A stretch of DNA of 64,000 nt from Macrotis lagotis (GCF_037893015.1 NC_133661.1:187510809-187574808); one strand, 5' to 3'; shown: positions 41,880 through 53,479, counted from the stretch's first letter. Numbers and translations: made by a program. Notes: generated by a model not told the origin, from the sequence alone.

Positions 41880-42610
41880 AAAGCTATTAATTCCCCTTCT
41901 TTTCTTATTATCCTTCTACATCATGTACCATTTTCTTCTCCCTTGTTTTAGTTTCTGGTGATGAGGTGCCCTTTTCTGGACTAGACCAACAACCTTGAAA
42001 CCTTGATCCAATTTTTTCTTTTCTACTAAGGAGCTTGCTGCCTCAATTAATTCCACTTTTTTCTCATCTTTAACCACTCTTTATCGTTTGCCTCCTTTAT
42101 GTCTACATAACTCCTTAAAAACATTTTTATCCTCCTGTCCCAAGATATTCTTTATTACTTCTCTCTTTACTAGCTAAACTCCTAGAGTTATCGATGATCA
42201 ATGATTTTTTTCTCATCTTTTACTCACTTCTCAACCCTTTGAAATCTGAGTTTTGATACTATTACTCTACTGAAATTATTTTCTTCTAAGATTACTAATT
42301 TCTTTATTATTAAGTCCAATTAACTGCTCAGTCTTTATTCTCCTTGATATCTTTGTTGTTTTTGACATTCTAGAACATTTCCTCCTCCTCAATAATTTCT
42401 CCTTTATTTCTGTGACACTACTCTTTTGTTTTTCCCATCCACTTCACAGTTTTGTCTCAGTCTTAGCTGGTTGCTCTATCTCCCAACAATCAATGAGGAT
42501 CTCTCCTGAACCATGTTTTTGACTAAGGTCTTGGTGACCTCATAAACTCTAGTGAATTTAATTATTTCCTTAATATGGGTAATTCCCAAATCTGAATATT
42601 CTAGTCATTA
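41880..42610 (+). mobile_element. L2 LINE, reverse-transcriptase region
   Basis: L2 order is kept: TTAACCACTCTTTATCGTTT, TTTTTGACATTCTAGAACAT, CTGTGACACTACTCTTTTGT, TCAGTCTTAGCTGGTTGC, TTGGTGACCTCATAAACTCT, GAATTTAATTATTTCC, CCAAATCTGAATATTC. Plus strand, heavily decayed. Confidence 0.65.
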
Positions 42611-43455
42611 GACAAAAATAAAACATTCTAGAGAAATGAATACTGGGAGAAAAATGTTCTAAAAGGATATTTTTTTAAGCCTAAATACAAGAAACACATG
42701 AATTTATACTTATTTATGTACCTTTTATGGTTTTATGCTTTTGACTACAGTTACATATTTATTTTTGTTTTATGTATGTGACTTTATAGTTTTCAAATTA
42801 CCTTAATTTGCATTATTTCATTTGAATTTCCTGATATGGAAAAATACTATGTATTATGGACATGAAATATTAAAATGTCATCAGATTTAAATAAGCAAAA
42901 GAAAGTATAGCACAGATATCTGAGAAGTTCAAGTAAAAGCCAGTGACTTATAACAATTTTCTTGATTTCTGTGTAAGTTTCTGCCTGACTCATCACCTTT
43001 CCCATCAATAAATTTAGTAAATTCCACATATTAATGTGTATCTAGAATTGGAAAGCAGCTCGGAGGAAAGAGCAACTTAAATCGAGAAGACTTGGTTTTT
43101 AATTCTGGTATGCTTGTGAACAGATACTAGGTGATCTCTAGAGTCCTTCCCAGATCTATTTGTGAGGAGGCCTGCTTAGTGTCTTCAACTGGAATGAGAG
43201 GTGGCTCCTTCTACTACACTTGTTATTTAGGTACCACAAATTGAGGTAGAGAAGGTGAAGGAGGATATTTCAGCTTCTAATATTCCTGAGGTAAATTAAA
43301 TTGATCCTGAGCTATATATTTTAAAAAGAATTGTTAAGAGCCTAGAGTGAAAGTTGCAAGGAATTTCTGAGTCCAACTATCTCATTGTACAAATGAAAAA
43401 ATGATTTAGAGAGATTAAATGATTTATCCAAGTTTGCCAAGTAAGAAGTATCAGA
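42611..43455. other. Intergenic DNA, nothing firm
   Basis: Possible MIR-like pieces at 43040-43160 and 43340-43450, too worn to assert. Confidence 0.35.
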
Positions 43456-43579
43456 GGGACAGCTAGGTGGTGCAGTGTGGATAGAGCACTGGCCCTGGAG
43501 TCAGGAGGACCTGAGTTCAAATCTGATCTCACACATTTAATAATAATGTGAGACCTTGGGCAAGTCATTTAATCCTACC

Positions 43580-43607
<28 letters not shown>
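43456..43607 (+). mobile_element. tRNA-derived marsupial SINE
   Basis: GACAGCTAGGTGGTGCAGTG, CACTGGCCCTGGAGTCAGGA, then CTTGGGCAAGTCATTTAATC and a C14A9 end. Near-repeat TATCAGAG/CATCAGAG on both sides. Confidence 0.85.
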
Positions 43608-43610
<3 letters not shown>

Positions 43611-43744
43611 TCAGAGCTAGGACTCAAAACCAGGTCTTCTAATTTCAAATCCAATGTTCTTTTCACTTTTCACAGTGTCTTACAAGATATGGAGCCTGAA
43701 TTTGGGCTCAAGTTCCAGCTTTGCCTCATTACCTGTGTGACAAC

Positions 43745-43995
43745 AAAGTGGGACATCTACGTGTTATAGTGCACTGGGTTTAGAATCAGGAAGACTTTAT
43801 CTTCCTGTTTGAAGTTTATCTTCAGACACTTACTAGCTGTGTGACCCTGGGCAAGTCACTTAACCTTATTTGTCTTAATTTCCTTATTTATAAAATGAAC
43901 TGGAAAAGAAAATGGTCAACTATTCTAGGGTGTTTGCCAAGAACACCCTAAATGGGACCAAAAGAGTCAGATATGACTCAATACCTATAACATGT
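43745..43995 (+). mobile_element. MAR1-type CORE-SINE
   Basis: CTAGCTGTGTGACCCTGGGC, AAGTCACTTAACCTTATTTG, AAAATGAACTGGAAAAGAAA, GTGTTTGCCAAGAACACCCT, AAATGGGACCAAAAGAGTCA, GATATGACTCAA. A well kept BovB-type tail. Confidence 0.82.
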
Positions 43996-44129
43996 GTGAT
44001 ACTGAGGATATCATTTCTTTTTCTAACCTGTTTTTTCATCTAGTCTAAATGCTTTCATAGCTCCTTCCATATCTCCAAATCTTTGATACTATAATCTTTA
44101 ACAGGATTGATAACAAATCGCTTCATGGA

Positions 44130-44395
44130 TATTTTCATTGTCTATGGAAGGATGTGACTCAGGTGAGTTTTGAAAGAAGTCAAGAATAAGAAATGAGCAG
44201 GAAGAGCATTATAGCATGGGAAACAGTATACAAGAAGGAATGGGGTATGAGGAACAGCAAGTAGGTCAGTATTATGGGACTTTAAAGTGTATGAATAGAT
44301 ATAAAATCTAACAAGTTAGAAAGTAAGAAGGGCCCAGACTGTGAAAAATATTAATTGCTGAAGAATTCTATATTAAAACTAGGAGGTAATACAAA
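44130..44395 (-). mobile_element. L2 LINE fragment
   Basis: Reverse-strand L2: GTGAGTTTTGAAAGAAGTCA, GAAGAGCATTATAGCATGGG, ATGAGGAACAGCAAGTAGGT, AGAAGGGCCCAGACTGTGAA, ACAAAGCCATTGAAATTG. Confidence 0.55.
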
Positions 44396-44404
44396 GCCAT
44401 TGAA

Positions 44405-44560
44405 ATTGTTTTTTTTTTTTAGGAGGTAGTTGGAGTTAAATGATTTACCCAAGAAGGTCACACAGTTAGTAAGTATCCAAGGCCAAATTAGAACTTAGGT
44501 CCTTTCTACCTTCAGGATCAATGCTCTATCCATTATGCCAACTAACTTCCCTGCCATTGG
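44405..44560 (-). mobile_element. Old tRNA/CORE-type SINE
   Basis: TTAAATGATTTACCCAAGAA, GGTCACACAGTTAGTAAGTA, AACTTAGGTCCTTTCTACCT, TCTATCCATTATGCCAACTA. Inserted into the L2 above. Confidence 0.6.
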
Positions 44561-44584
44561 AATTTCTTGAGATGGTGTGCATAT

Positions 44585-44602
44585 GTGAGTGTGTGTATGT
44601 GT

Positions 44603-44649
<47 letters not shown>
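44585..44649. repeat. (TG)n microsatellite
   Basis: About 30 TG repeats with two TATG interruptions near the left end. Confidence 0.95.
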
Positions 44650-44652
<3 letters not shown>

Positions 44653-45479
44653 ACATAATCTGTGCAATGCCACTAACTGATACTCAGTGTGGTACAATGT
44701 ATTATGGATCAAGAAAAGATTATATTTAAGAAAGTAGCATCATTACTTCACCTGCATTCATCCTCTTATTCTTTTATTCTGCTTTAAAGAGAGAAGCTAT
44801 TCCATTGACCTGCTTTATATATAACCTGGAGCTATTGAGAAAAAATAGATTCCTTCAGAAGCTCTTTTGGACAGATTTTTTTTTTTTTGACAGTTTGTGA
44901 GGACACAAAATGTTCCTGAAGTTGTGTCCTTGTTTTAACAAATATATTTACCAACAGACAAAAAATTGAAAAGTGGTGGTGTTTAGTTGAAGACCAGTCT
45001 CTTTGGTATACATGAGACTGATTACTTTGTTTGACTGAAACGTTGCATATTGATATCCTTTCCCTTCTGGTTGGTGGCATGTGATCTGGAGTATCTTACA
45101 GACCCTGGTATAACCCCAACTTGAAGGACTGAAGGTCATGAGGAGGAGTGGGTCTTGTAGACAGTCTTGCTATATAAGTCTGGTTTCCTAATATCTCAGT
45201 ATATATTCACACAAATCATGTTATAAAGGACATAGGGACAGGATTTAAGGAGTGCCAATTATCAAAGTATTAGTCACATACATTCCCATTAATTCAATCC
45301 TGCATGTCCAACTTGGCAGTCTCTTTAGTCCTGTTTTTATTATACTATTTACCTGAAGTCTTTGAAAATAAAAAGTGACCTTCATTATAAGGGAGAGAAA
45401 AACAACATACTTAGTTTTCCAGCAAGTCCACATAAAAAAAGCTTCAGAAAAAACCTGATAACCTTAGTATTTACTTAAT
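44650..45479. other. Intergenic DNA, nothing recognised
   Basis: Short open stretches on the minus strand (44832-45080, 44948-45139, 45245-45433) have no motif. Not matched beside OR4. Confidence 0.35.
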
Positions 45480-46022
45480 TGTGTTTTCCATAAATATTAC
45501 ATCACCTTCTTTTCTGAAGCAGTTGAAAGGAGCTCAAAGTCAAGATACCCTTTCTTCTTTTCTCATGAATGCTTCAGATTTCCTTACTGGGGAACTTCAA
45601 GCGAAGGTTGGGTGAGAGCTTGTGGGAATGGTTTAAGAGGATTCATGTTTCCTGGAAGAATTTTGGATTAGATTCTGAGATCCTTTACAACTTTGAGATT
45701 CTATTGGTCTATACCTTTTTATCCTAATAGGAAACACAAATCCTAATAAAAAAAAATTATCACAGGAAAAGAATGTGGATGTGGGGTTGGTACAGCTCTC
45801 AGAGTTTTAGGGAAAAGGGAGGGATTAAACAGAGATTATACTCTGGAGTAAATTCCTGATCCCTCTGAGGAATCAATCTTTGAGGGACCAATTAGTTGTT
45901 GTCAGAAGGAGAATAGTGTCTTGGGACAGCTTTATACCTGCTTCCCCCCCTTCATCTTAAGAACCAGTACTTTCTGAAGACTCAGTTTCAACAATGATTC
46001 TTACAAAATTTCTATATGATTC
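45480..46022 (-). promoter_or_regulatory. Remote duplicated block upstream of OR3 (candidate promoter/first exon)
   Basis: Matches 58735-59260 upstream of OR4. Order kept: ACATCACC, TTCAGATTTC, CTTCAAGC.AAGG, GAGATTCTATTGGTCTAT, GAGGGATTA, AGGGA.CAATTA, CAGAAGGAGA.TAGTGTCT, GGGACA.CTTTAT. Part of it (45560-45715) is a CR1/L3 3' end. The right part is not repeat-like. On the minus strand TCCC..GAC, an Olf/EBF-like half site, lies near a homeodomain-type CTAATTG in both copies. Function is inference only. Confidence 0.4.
45560..45715 (+). mobile_element. CR1/L3 LINE 3' end
   Basis: GGGGAACTTCAAGCGAAGGT, GGGTGAGAGCTTGTGGGAAT, TTGGATTAGATTCTGAGATC, CTTTACAACTTTGAGATTCT. The characteristic CR1-type ending; also present beside OR4. 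Confidence 0.65.
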
Positions 46023-46033
46023 TCAAGGCACTT

Positions 46034-46179
46034 TTTTTTTTTACAAAGCAAGTGAGGTTAAGTGGCTTGCCCAAGGCCACACAGCTAGATAATGATTAAG
46101 TGTCTGAGACCAGATTTGAACCCAGGTACTCCTGACTCCAGGGCCAGTGCTTTATCCACTGCGCCACCTAGCCACCCCC
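46034..46179 (-). mobile_element. tRNA-derived marsupial SINE
   Basis: Reverse-strand copy with perfect 10-bp target duplication CAAGGCACTT (46024-46033 and 46180-46189). Head end GCGCCACCTAGCCACCCC. Absent beside OR4, so it is younger than that duplication. Confidence 0.92.
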
Positions 46180-46319
46180 CAAGGCACTTCTAATTGTATT
46201 TTCTTGACTTTTCTTCTTGGATCTCTTAGGGGTCAGAGTAGACCCTCAGGGCCCAGTATTATTGCTTGGAATGTAGGTTTGAGATGAATATCAGAAGAAT
46301 ATTGGTCTAGACAGGCAGC

Positions 46320-46620
46320 ATGTTATCTTGGACAGAGATCTTGACTGGGGATAAGAATGCCTGAAACCTAGATCTTTCTTCCATGGCTCAAACCAAGACC
46401 TTAACCAAATGCTTTGTTTTCTTCTTGTTTGTTGATCTTTAAAATGGGGGAAATATTCTCAATCCTTTCTCCCCCCCAAACCAAGACATATAGGATCATG
46501 GTTTGACAGTTGCAATGGATCTCAGAGTCCATAAAACACAATTTTTTATAGATGAGGAGATGGAGACCTACAGAGGTTAAACAGTATTGCTGAGACTGAT
46601 GCAGGGAGTTATGGTCATAT
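46320..46620. mobile_element. Two MIR-like remnants (tentative)
   Basis: 46320-46455 reads as a plus-strand MIR (GTTGATCTTTAAAATGGGGG). 46490-46620 reads as a minus-strand MIR (TAGATGAGGAGATGGAGACC, TACAGAGGTTAAACAG). Both diverged. Confidence 0.4.
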
Positions 46621-46639
46621 GAAATGTAACTGGAAAAAA

Positions 46640-47130
46640 TTGTTGTTATCTTTTACACTGTTAAATTCTATCTGAGTGGGGAATATGTGGAAAAGAAATA
46701 TAGAGGAAATATCTCCCTAGTAAGCAAAAGTTATCTGTGTCTGGGATGCAAATTGATTCCTATTGTTCCATTGTTAAATGTAAATTTGCAAACTCACCTG
46801 GTTTCCTCCCATCCCTCAGTTTATACCTTTTACGATTTCAGTCACTTGGAGAGAGGGAGGGATTTCACCCTTTGCCCACCATATTTTCCTGATGCTTCTA
46901 TGTCCAGGGAGTGGTTTAGACTATAAAGTCAGACCTAGACACCCCTCATGGTGTGCAGACTCTCTTTAGTCTCAGGTCAGTCAGTTCTCCTGACATCATT
47001 CTCTCTCTCTCTTTCTCTCTCAACTTTCTTTGCAGGCTTTTATAATAAATCCTGAATGGTTTTAAAACTACAGGGTTATATGAGAATTCTTTCACCTTTA
47101 AGACATCTTAATCTTAAATTGGTGGCACCA
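46640..47130 (+). mobile_element. Solo-LTR-like fossil (tentative)
   Basis: A TATA-type GACTATAAAGTCAGACC, then CTCTCTTTAGTCTCAGGTCA, a (TC)n run, TATAATAAATCCTGAA as a poly(A) signal, and GGTGGCACCA at the right edge, which is where a primer site would sit. The order is that of an LTR on the plus strand. The left limit is not defined and no interior follows. Confidence 0.4.
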
Positions 47131-47319
47131 ATCCTCAGGCAAGAAGATCAGATTATAAACTTCCGATATAGAATTTAAACCCAGTTTCTCTGACTTCAGA
47201 ACCATACCATACATGAGAGTCAATCATTCAAGGAGTATTTCATTACCCAAGAATAAATTTGTTCAAGACACTTAGAACAAGGGAAGATTTTTTAAAAGGT
47301 AGTTATTAATACAGATTTC

Positions 47320-47480
47320 AATAAATCAAAAAGCATTATAAAGCAAATGTTAAATGGTGTGTTAAATGTATTAAGTGTATTAAATGTATTAAATGTATTA
47401 AGTGTATTAAAAACACTGAAATAATTCCTTCCTTCAGGGAGTATATAGTCTAATAAAGAAGACAATATAACACAGAAAAT
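47320..47480 (-). mobile_element. L2 3' end with 10-bp tandem expansion
   Basis: L2 terminus in reverse (AAAAGCATTATAAAGC, TAATTCCTTCCTTCAGGGAG). Within it GTATTAAATGTATTAAGT-type 10-mers are repeated about six times at 47358-47411. Confidence 0.5.
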
Positions 47481-47689
47481 TCAGGGTGATATGGTAGCCA
47501 AAAAAGCTATTTTTGGATTGAATGACTTCCTTTTGAATTGATGCTATTTTTAGACTGCCTTAGGAGAAGCACAAAATCCAGGAAGAGGAAAATGATTTTC
47601 CAATTATATTTTACCCTCATCATATCTCATTGGAGGGTTCTGTTCTGTTCTGTAGTTTTTTTAATCTATACAGTTTAAGAAGGACATTT

Positions 47690-48035
47690 TTAATCTTGTC
47701 CAGGAGAGGGCAACTTGGATGGTGTAGGGTCTTAAGTAATATGTGAGAATCAATTGAAGGACTTGGGTATGTTTAGCAAGTGGAAGAGAAGAGAGAATAT
47801 GATAATAGTCTTCAAGTATTTGAAGAGCTGTCATGTAGAAGAGGGATTAGGCTTTTCTTGCTTGAGTGAACTAGAGACAAGGAGCAAAAACTATAAAGAA
47901 GCAAATATAATGTTAGGGAAAAGTTTTCCAACAGGAATTATTCCAAAGTAGAATGGATTGCCTCTAAATCTGGTGAATCTTCCTTTCATGGAAGTGTTCA
48001 AAGAAACTGGAGTGGCCACTTGTTATGGGTTGTAT
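47690..48035 (+). mobile_element. CR1/L3 LINE 3' region
   Basis: GTCCAGGAGAGGGCAACTTG, TTCAAGTATTTGAAGAGCTG, TCATGTAGAAGAGGGATTAG, AGGGAAAAGTTTTCCAACAG, CAAAGTAGAATGGATTGCCT, GGAAGTGTTCAAAGAAACTG. A clear CR1-type sequence, plus strand, no intact frame. Confidence 0.7.
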
Positions 48036-48424
48036 TTGTACCTGCTAAGGTCCCATTCAATTCATAAGTTTTGTATTTCTGTGAATATATTTATAGATAA
48101 TCTTCTGTTACCTCCTCATATTTTCAACAAGATAATGATACTGACAATTATTATTTTCATAAAGATTTTGCAGTGATGAAAAATAAATCAGGTGTTAGTG
48201 ATTTTTAAAATTGTCCTTTATATAAGTAGGTAATTAAGTCATCTGTGATTCTCTATCTGGTTGTGTGTTGTTTTCCCCCTTTTCAGAAATCTTGACAATG
48301 GATCCTTTAATGTTCTTAAAATTTATTTCTTCTATCATTGACCTTCTCTGTAAATGCTTGATTTGATCTACTTAATGTTTCCTTTTCTTCATTGCCTTTA
48401 GTGCTATTTCTATTTCCAGAGGGG

Positions 48425-48740
48425 ACTAGAATGCTCTGCCCCCTTAGTTCTGTGTCTTATCTTCTCTGGTTTCCTTTAAAACTCAAATCAAATATTACTT
48501 TCTACAGGAGTTCCACCAACTGTTAATATCTTCCATTTGAGATTATTTTAATTGATTAATTGACTCTCTCTAATCTTGCAAAAAATTATTCATATGTATT
48601 TTCCATTAAAATGGATATACCTTGAGAACAGAGATTTTTTTTGTTGTTGTTCTTTGTATCCCAGAGCTTAGCACAGTATTGTCATATAGAAAACCATCTG
48701 TAAATAATTGTAGACATTGTTTGGGTGAACTGCCAATGAA
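48425..48740 (+). mobile_element. L2 LINE 3' end
   Basis: GACTAGAATGCTCTGCCCCC, TTCTACAGGAGTTCCACCAA, TGAGATTATTTTAATTGATT, CCTTGAGAACAGAGATTTTT, GTATCCCAGAGCTTAGCACA. Plus strand, good match to L2 order. Confidence 0.75.
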
Positions 48741-49225
48741 CAATGATCCTTTTGACTATTCCTGGTACTCCACATTCTCTCTTTTGACTAAAAAGGATAT
48801 GGATAAGGGATTCTAAATAAATGTATGAACAGTTACTAAATCCCAAATAAGACAATTGATATTAATTTCTTAAATTTTATTTGCTCACTATTTTACCTCT
48901 TATTTATTTCAATGCCCCAATTTTGAGAAAAAATAAAGATTATTATTCACAAACTAATTTGCTCTTCCTTGTTATTACTGGAAACATAACAAATGGCATA
49001 TTTGAAGTGACACCTCTCTATTTCTGTTTTTCTGAAACCAGCCTTACAAAGAAATTCATTTTATTGTTTACTTCTGTGTTCAGAAGATTAGAGAGAATTT
49101 TTTTTGAGTGAAATAGAATTTTTAAAATTTTAAAATTTAAAATTTTTAAAAAAGTAAAAAAAATGTCACATTAAGTTCATTGAAGTTTTTGTTCCATTGA
49201 GGTAACATGGCAAGCATTTAAGAGA
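48741..49225. other. AT-rich intergenic DNA
   Basis: A 76-codon open stretch at 48881-49111 has no motif. Palindromic TTTAAAATTTTAAA runs lie near 49120-49150. Confidence 0.35.
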
Positions 49226-49229
49226 AGCA

Positions 49230-50735
49230 GGCAAGATTAAGAAGAAGTGACAAGAATATGCAAAAGAACTATAAAAGAAAGATCTTATTATCATCAATAA
49301 TCATGATGGTGTGATCCATAGTCCAACATTCTAGAGAATGAAATAAATAGGTCTTTGGAATCATTGCTAATAATAAGACTATTGTAACTGATGCATCTCT
49401 AGCAGAACTATTTAAAAATCCTAAAGGAAGATGGTTTTAAAAGGATTATACATTCAGTATGTTCAGATTTGGAAAACTCAATAGTAAGCACTGATTTAGA
49501 AAAGAAAAATCATTTTGTGTACCAGTGCTAAAGAAGGTTTACCAATGAATGTTCAAATTACTGAACAATTTCACTTGCCAATTTTACAAACCAGGCTTCA
49601 GTAGTATATGAACTGAGAATTACCAAAGGAATATGCTTGTCTTTGAAGAGGCAGAGGAACTAGAAATCAAATTGCAACATTTGTTGGATTATGGCAAAAG
49701 CAAAGGAGTTCCAGAAGTACATCGATTTCTGCTACCTTGAGTGCACTAAAACCTTTGACTGTGTGGATCACAATAAAATGTGATGGTTCTCAAGATATGG
49801 AAGTATTACATTATCTGATTTGTCTCCTGAGGAATCTGTATGTGGACTACCAGTTAAAATAAAAAAAAAGAACAGCTGATTGATTTAAGATTGGAAAATG
49901 AGTATGACAAGGTTGTATATTGTTACTTTATTTAACTTTTATTTTATTTATTTGTAGTAGTACATTCTACAAAATACCAGGCTAGATGAATTAAAAACTG
50001 TAATTAAGGTTACTGGAAGAAATAACAACAATCTCAGATATGTAGGTGATACCACTCTGATGGCAGAAAGGGGAGAGGAATTAAGAAGCCTCTGGATGAT
50101 GATAAAAGAGTAAAGTGTAAAAACTGACTTGAAGCTTAACATCAAAAAACCCCTAAAATCTTGGCAACTAGTTCTCATCACTTCCTGGCATATAGAGGGA
50201 GAAAAAAATGGAAGCAATGTCAGATTTAGAAAGATAGTTCTGGAAAATCTGAACAATATACTAAAAAGTAGTGACATCACCTTACTGAAAAAGGTCCCTA
50301 TACTCAAAACTATGATGTTCTTAGTAGCAATGTAGATTGTGAGAGTTGGACTATAAGGAAAGATGAGTCCTGCAGAATTGATACTTTCGAATTGTGGTGC
50401 TGAAGAAGAACTTTGAGAGTTTTTGGGACATCAAGGAGGTCAAATTAAAATAAATTAATATTAAAAAATTAATTCCAGCTATTGTCTGGAAGACCAAAAG
50501 CTGAAGCTCCAACTGAAGCTCTAAGCATAAGAACTAAAGAACTCTAATGTTGGGAAAGATTGAAAGCAAAAGAAAAAGGGGATGGCAGAAATTGAGATGG
50601 ATAGATGGTATCATGGAAACAATGAATATCAACATGTACAAACTTCAAGAAATGAAAGAGAATAGCAGGACCTGAAATGCTATGGTTCATGGGGTCACAA
50701 GGAGTCAGACATGACTGAATGAATGAACAATGGCA
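49230..50735 (+). mobile_element. BovB (RTE) LINE, 5'-truncated and decayed
   Basis: Long collinear match to BovB ORF2: GCAAAAGAACTATAAAAGAA, ATGATGGTGTGATCCATAGT, ATTTGGAAAACTCAATAGTA, GCAGAGGAACTAGAAATCAA, ACCTTTGACTGTGTGGATCA, AAGGTTGTATATTGTTACTT, ATCTCAGATATGTAGGTGAT, TGTGAGAGTTGGACTATAAG, ending TCATGGGGTCACAAGGAGTC, AGACATGACTGAATGAATGA. Numerous stops and frame shifts, so inactive. Its 3' end equals the tail of the MAR1 SINEs in this window. Confidence 0.9.
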
Positions 50736-50848
50736 TAGATACATATATATTTATAGATCTATATCTATGGATTTGTAGATCTACCTATCCATCTCTCTTT
50801 GTGTCTGTATGTGTGTGTGTTTGTGTGTGTGTGTATGTGTATGTGTGC
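50736..50848. repeat. AT- and (TG)-rich simple repeat
   Basis: ATACATATATATTTATAGAT then TGTGTGTGTTTGTGTGTGTG. It follows the BovB 3' end, as is common for RTE termini that expand. Confidence 0.85.
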
Positions 50849-51924
50849 ACAATTCTGGGGGAATCAAAGTAGTAAATCAATCAATAATCCAACATTATAT
50901 AGATAGGTAACAAAATGATTTTATATGATACCTTTATGAGGTGAGAGCATTTCTATTGAATCGATTGTTTAATTAATTAAAGATATTAAATTGACATGCC
51001 CTTACATGCTCTGTAGCTCTTCTCTAAATTAGCAATCCAATTAGGAACTGAGGAACAAGAGAACATCTTTTATGGGGGGAGAAAAATAACTTCTACCTTT
51101 GCCATCTTGTCCCACCCTACCCCTTTCCACTATTACAGGTTTGAAAAACTACAACCTCTGAGTTTTGGAGGATTTGGACTTCTAATCTGTGCCCTAGTAG
51201 CATCTCTGGGACAGTAGAGGTAGTCAGAGTGTCTGCATTGAGGAATGAGGAAAAACAAGATATACTGATAAAAGCAGATTCAATATTCTACAAAGAACCA
51301 TCTAGAAAGGGGAGAAAAAGATTTCTAGTAAGATTTCCAGGAGTACAGATTCCCTTTACCATATAACCTTGAATCCACTTCCTCTGGATTCTGTACATAT
51401 TGGTGGGAGGCTGCATTAAAACATTCTGAGGAGATGTTTTGTATCACCCTTACTTTACCATGTTAGTAAAATCCTACTTTCTAAAATCTTAAAGAGTGAC
51501 TGACTAATTGATTTCATTGTAAGGAAGAATCCAGATGGAACTTTTGAGCTATAGCACTTCCTCTTCTCCTCCCTCAGAGATTCTCCTAATATCCTGAGGA
51601 GAAAAGTAGCACCTGCCCTCCAGGTCCCAATCTACCAGTGTGAATGGTGATTGAAGAGTATCTCTAGAACCTGGGGTGCATTTATTTATCCTTTTAAAAT
51701 TTCAAGTTAATTTTTTGAATTAATTTATTTTCCCATGCAATTTTAAAGGGTTTAAATATGTCTAAAAGAACCATATTTTAGTGATCTATTTTATAACTTT
51801 AGAAATCTTTGAACTTACTATTTGTTGAATAGAGATTTATTTGATATTTTAAAAATGCCTTGATTAATTTATCTGTATTCTTAGAAAGAAAAGAACTATA
51901 CTACTTCAGTAATGTTACCTAATT
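50849..51924. other. Intergenic DNA, nothing recognised
   Basis: No gene or clear repeat found over about 1.1 kb. Confidence 0.4.
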
Positions 51925-51929
51925 CTTCA

Positions 51930-52470
51930 GGGTTTTATTAAATACCTATGAGGTGCAAGTCAGAGAGTCAGAGTGTCCAAGTGAAGAAAGAACTGGTTTT
52001 GGAATTAGAAAGTTAGGAAATTGGGTGGCTAGGTGGCGTAGTGGATAAAGCACCGGCCTTGGAGTCAGGAGTACCTGGGTTTAAATCTGGTCTCAGACAC
52101 TTAATAATTACCTAGCTGTGTGGCCTTGGGCAAGCCACTTAACCCCATTTGCCTTACAAAAAAAAAGTTAGGAAAACATGAGTTCAAACCTTGCCTCTGA
52201 GTCACACTAGTTGTGTGAATCTGGGCTAACCATCAACCTTTTCATGCCCCTTGGCAGTTTTATACAAGTATAAGTTGCAGAGAAGGTGCTGCTTCACATT
52301 GGCAGAGGAGGTGTGAGGGAACTTCATACTTTGATGAAATCACACATTTGGAAATTTTGAAGGGATCTGTGTTAAGCACTATCATATATGGACAAAATAA
52401 TAATAAAAAAACCAGATCCTGCCCTCAAGAAACCCCCATTCAACTGAGGAGATGCAATCTGAAATATATG
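51930..52470. mobile_element. L2 and MIR/MAR-type remnants split by a SINE
   Basis: 51930-51985 and 52365-52465 read as reverse-strand L2 tail (TCCTGCCCTCAAGAAACCCC). 51990-52330 reads as a CORE-SINE (ACTGGTTTTGGAATTAGAAA, GAGTTCAAACCTTGCCTCTG, GTTGTGTGAATCTGGGCTAA), interrupted at 52021-52163. Confidence 0.5.
52021..52163 (+). mobile_element. tRNA-derived marsupial SINE
   Basis: GGGTGGCTAGGTGGCGTAGT, GATAAAGCACCGGCCTTGGA, CTAGCTGTGTGGCCTTGGGC, with perfect 12-bp target duplication AAAGTTAGGAAA (52009-52020 and 52164-52175). Inserted into an older CORE-SINE. Confidence 0.93.
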
Positions 52471-53225
52471 TATGTATGACTAAAGACAACAGAAAGTTGT
52501 GTTTGGAATCAATATTTATTTTATTGTTTCCAATTCCTTTAAAAATTATTCATTGAAATTCAAACTTTTAATATCATTGGGATCTAAGGAAGCTGTGTTA
52601 TAAAAAAATCAAAAAGAAAAGAATGAAAAGAATAGACAGCACCTTTGGTGACTTTCTCATCTGCCTCAGTCATAGCAGCACAACAAAGGGAAGATTGTGC
52701 TGAAAAACATAATTCTTTCTGGGTTGATTTCTATCTAAATGCATAATTTTTCCTTCAAGTCAAAATCAATCAAAAAGAACTTATCAATCTACTATCTCAT
52801 TGGAGGGGAGTACAAAACACTGTGTTTCTACTCACAAAAATTTTACAATATGAAAAAGGGTACCATGAAATAAAGATATTTACTAAGATAAACAGAATGA
52901 GAAAGAACAACACAAATCCATAAGAATTTAAATAGGAAATTCACATTGGGTTAGAAAGAGAAGACACATGTTGAGTTGAAAGGGGATAGTGAAATCAGGA
53001 GTACATTCTTAATTTCATTAGTCTATTGCTAAGATAAACAGGTATGGTGTTTCAATATAAGGAGATATCTTTTAAGAACAAGTTTTCATGTTTAATCACA
53101 AAATAAAAATTTTTCCTTTCAATATTTGATTTAAATGAATTTACTGAATTTTTATTAATATGTTTTGTACTTGAGAGCTAAGTTGGTTCTACTTTTGTAT
53201 CATTTATCAATTAAGTTTGATTCAA
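52471..53225. other. AT-rich intergenic DNA
   Basis: Nothing recognised. Confidence 0.4.
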
Positions 53226-53229
53226 TTTC

Positions 53230-53355
53230 TTTTCTATTCAATTCAGTTTACATATATAAAGCAGCTGTTATGTATCAGATACTGTGTTATGTATGGGGAT
53301 ATAAAGATAAAACTGTAACAATTCCTGCCTTCAAAGAGTTTCCATTCTATATTAC
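53230..53355 (-). mobile_element. L2 LINE 3' end
   Basis: TATGTATCAGATACTGTGTT, GGGGATATAAAGATAAAACT, TTCCTGCCTTCAAAGAGTTT. Reverse-strand L2 terminus. Confidence 0.6.
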
Positions 53356-53479
53356 AATTTTATAAAATTACATTGTACGAGATGATTTCATTTGGAGTCA
53401 AATCTTCTATGAAGATGATTGATTTGATAATGAAGTACACCTGTCAAGTGATATAAGGATGAAACAACTTTGAAAAAAG

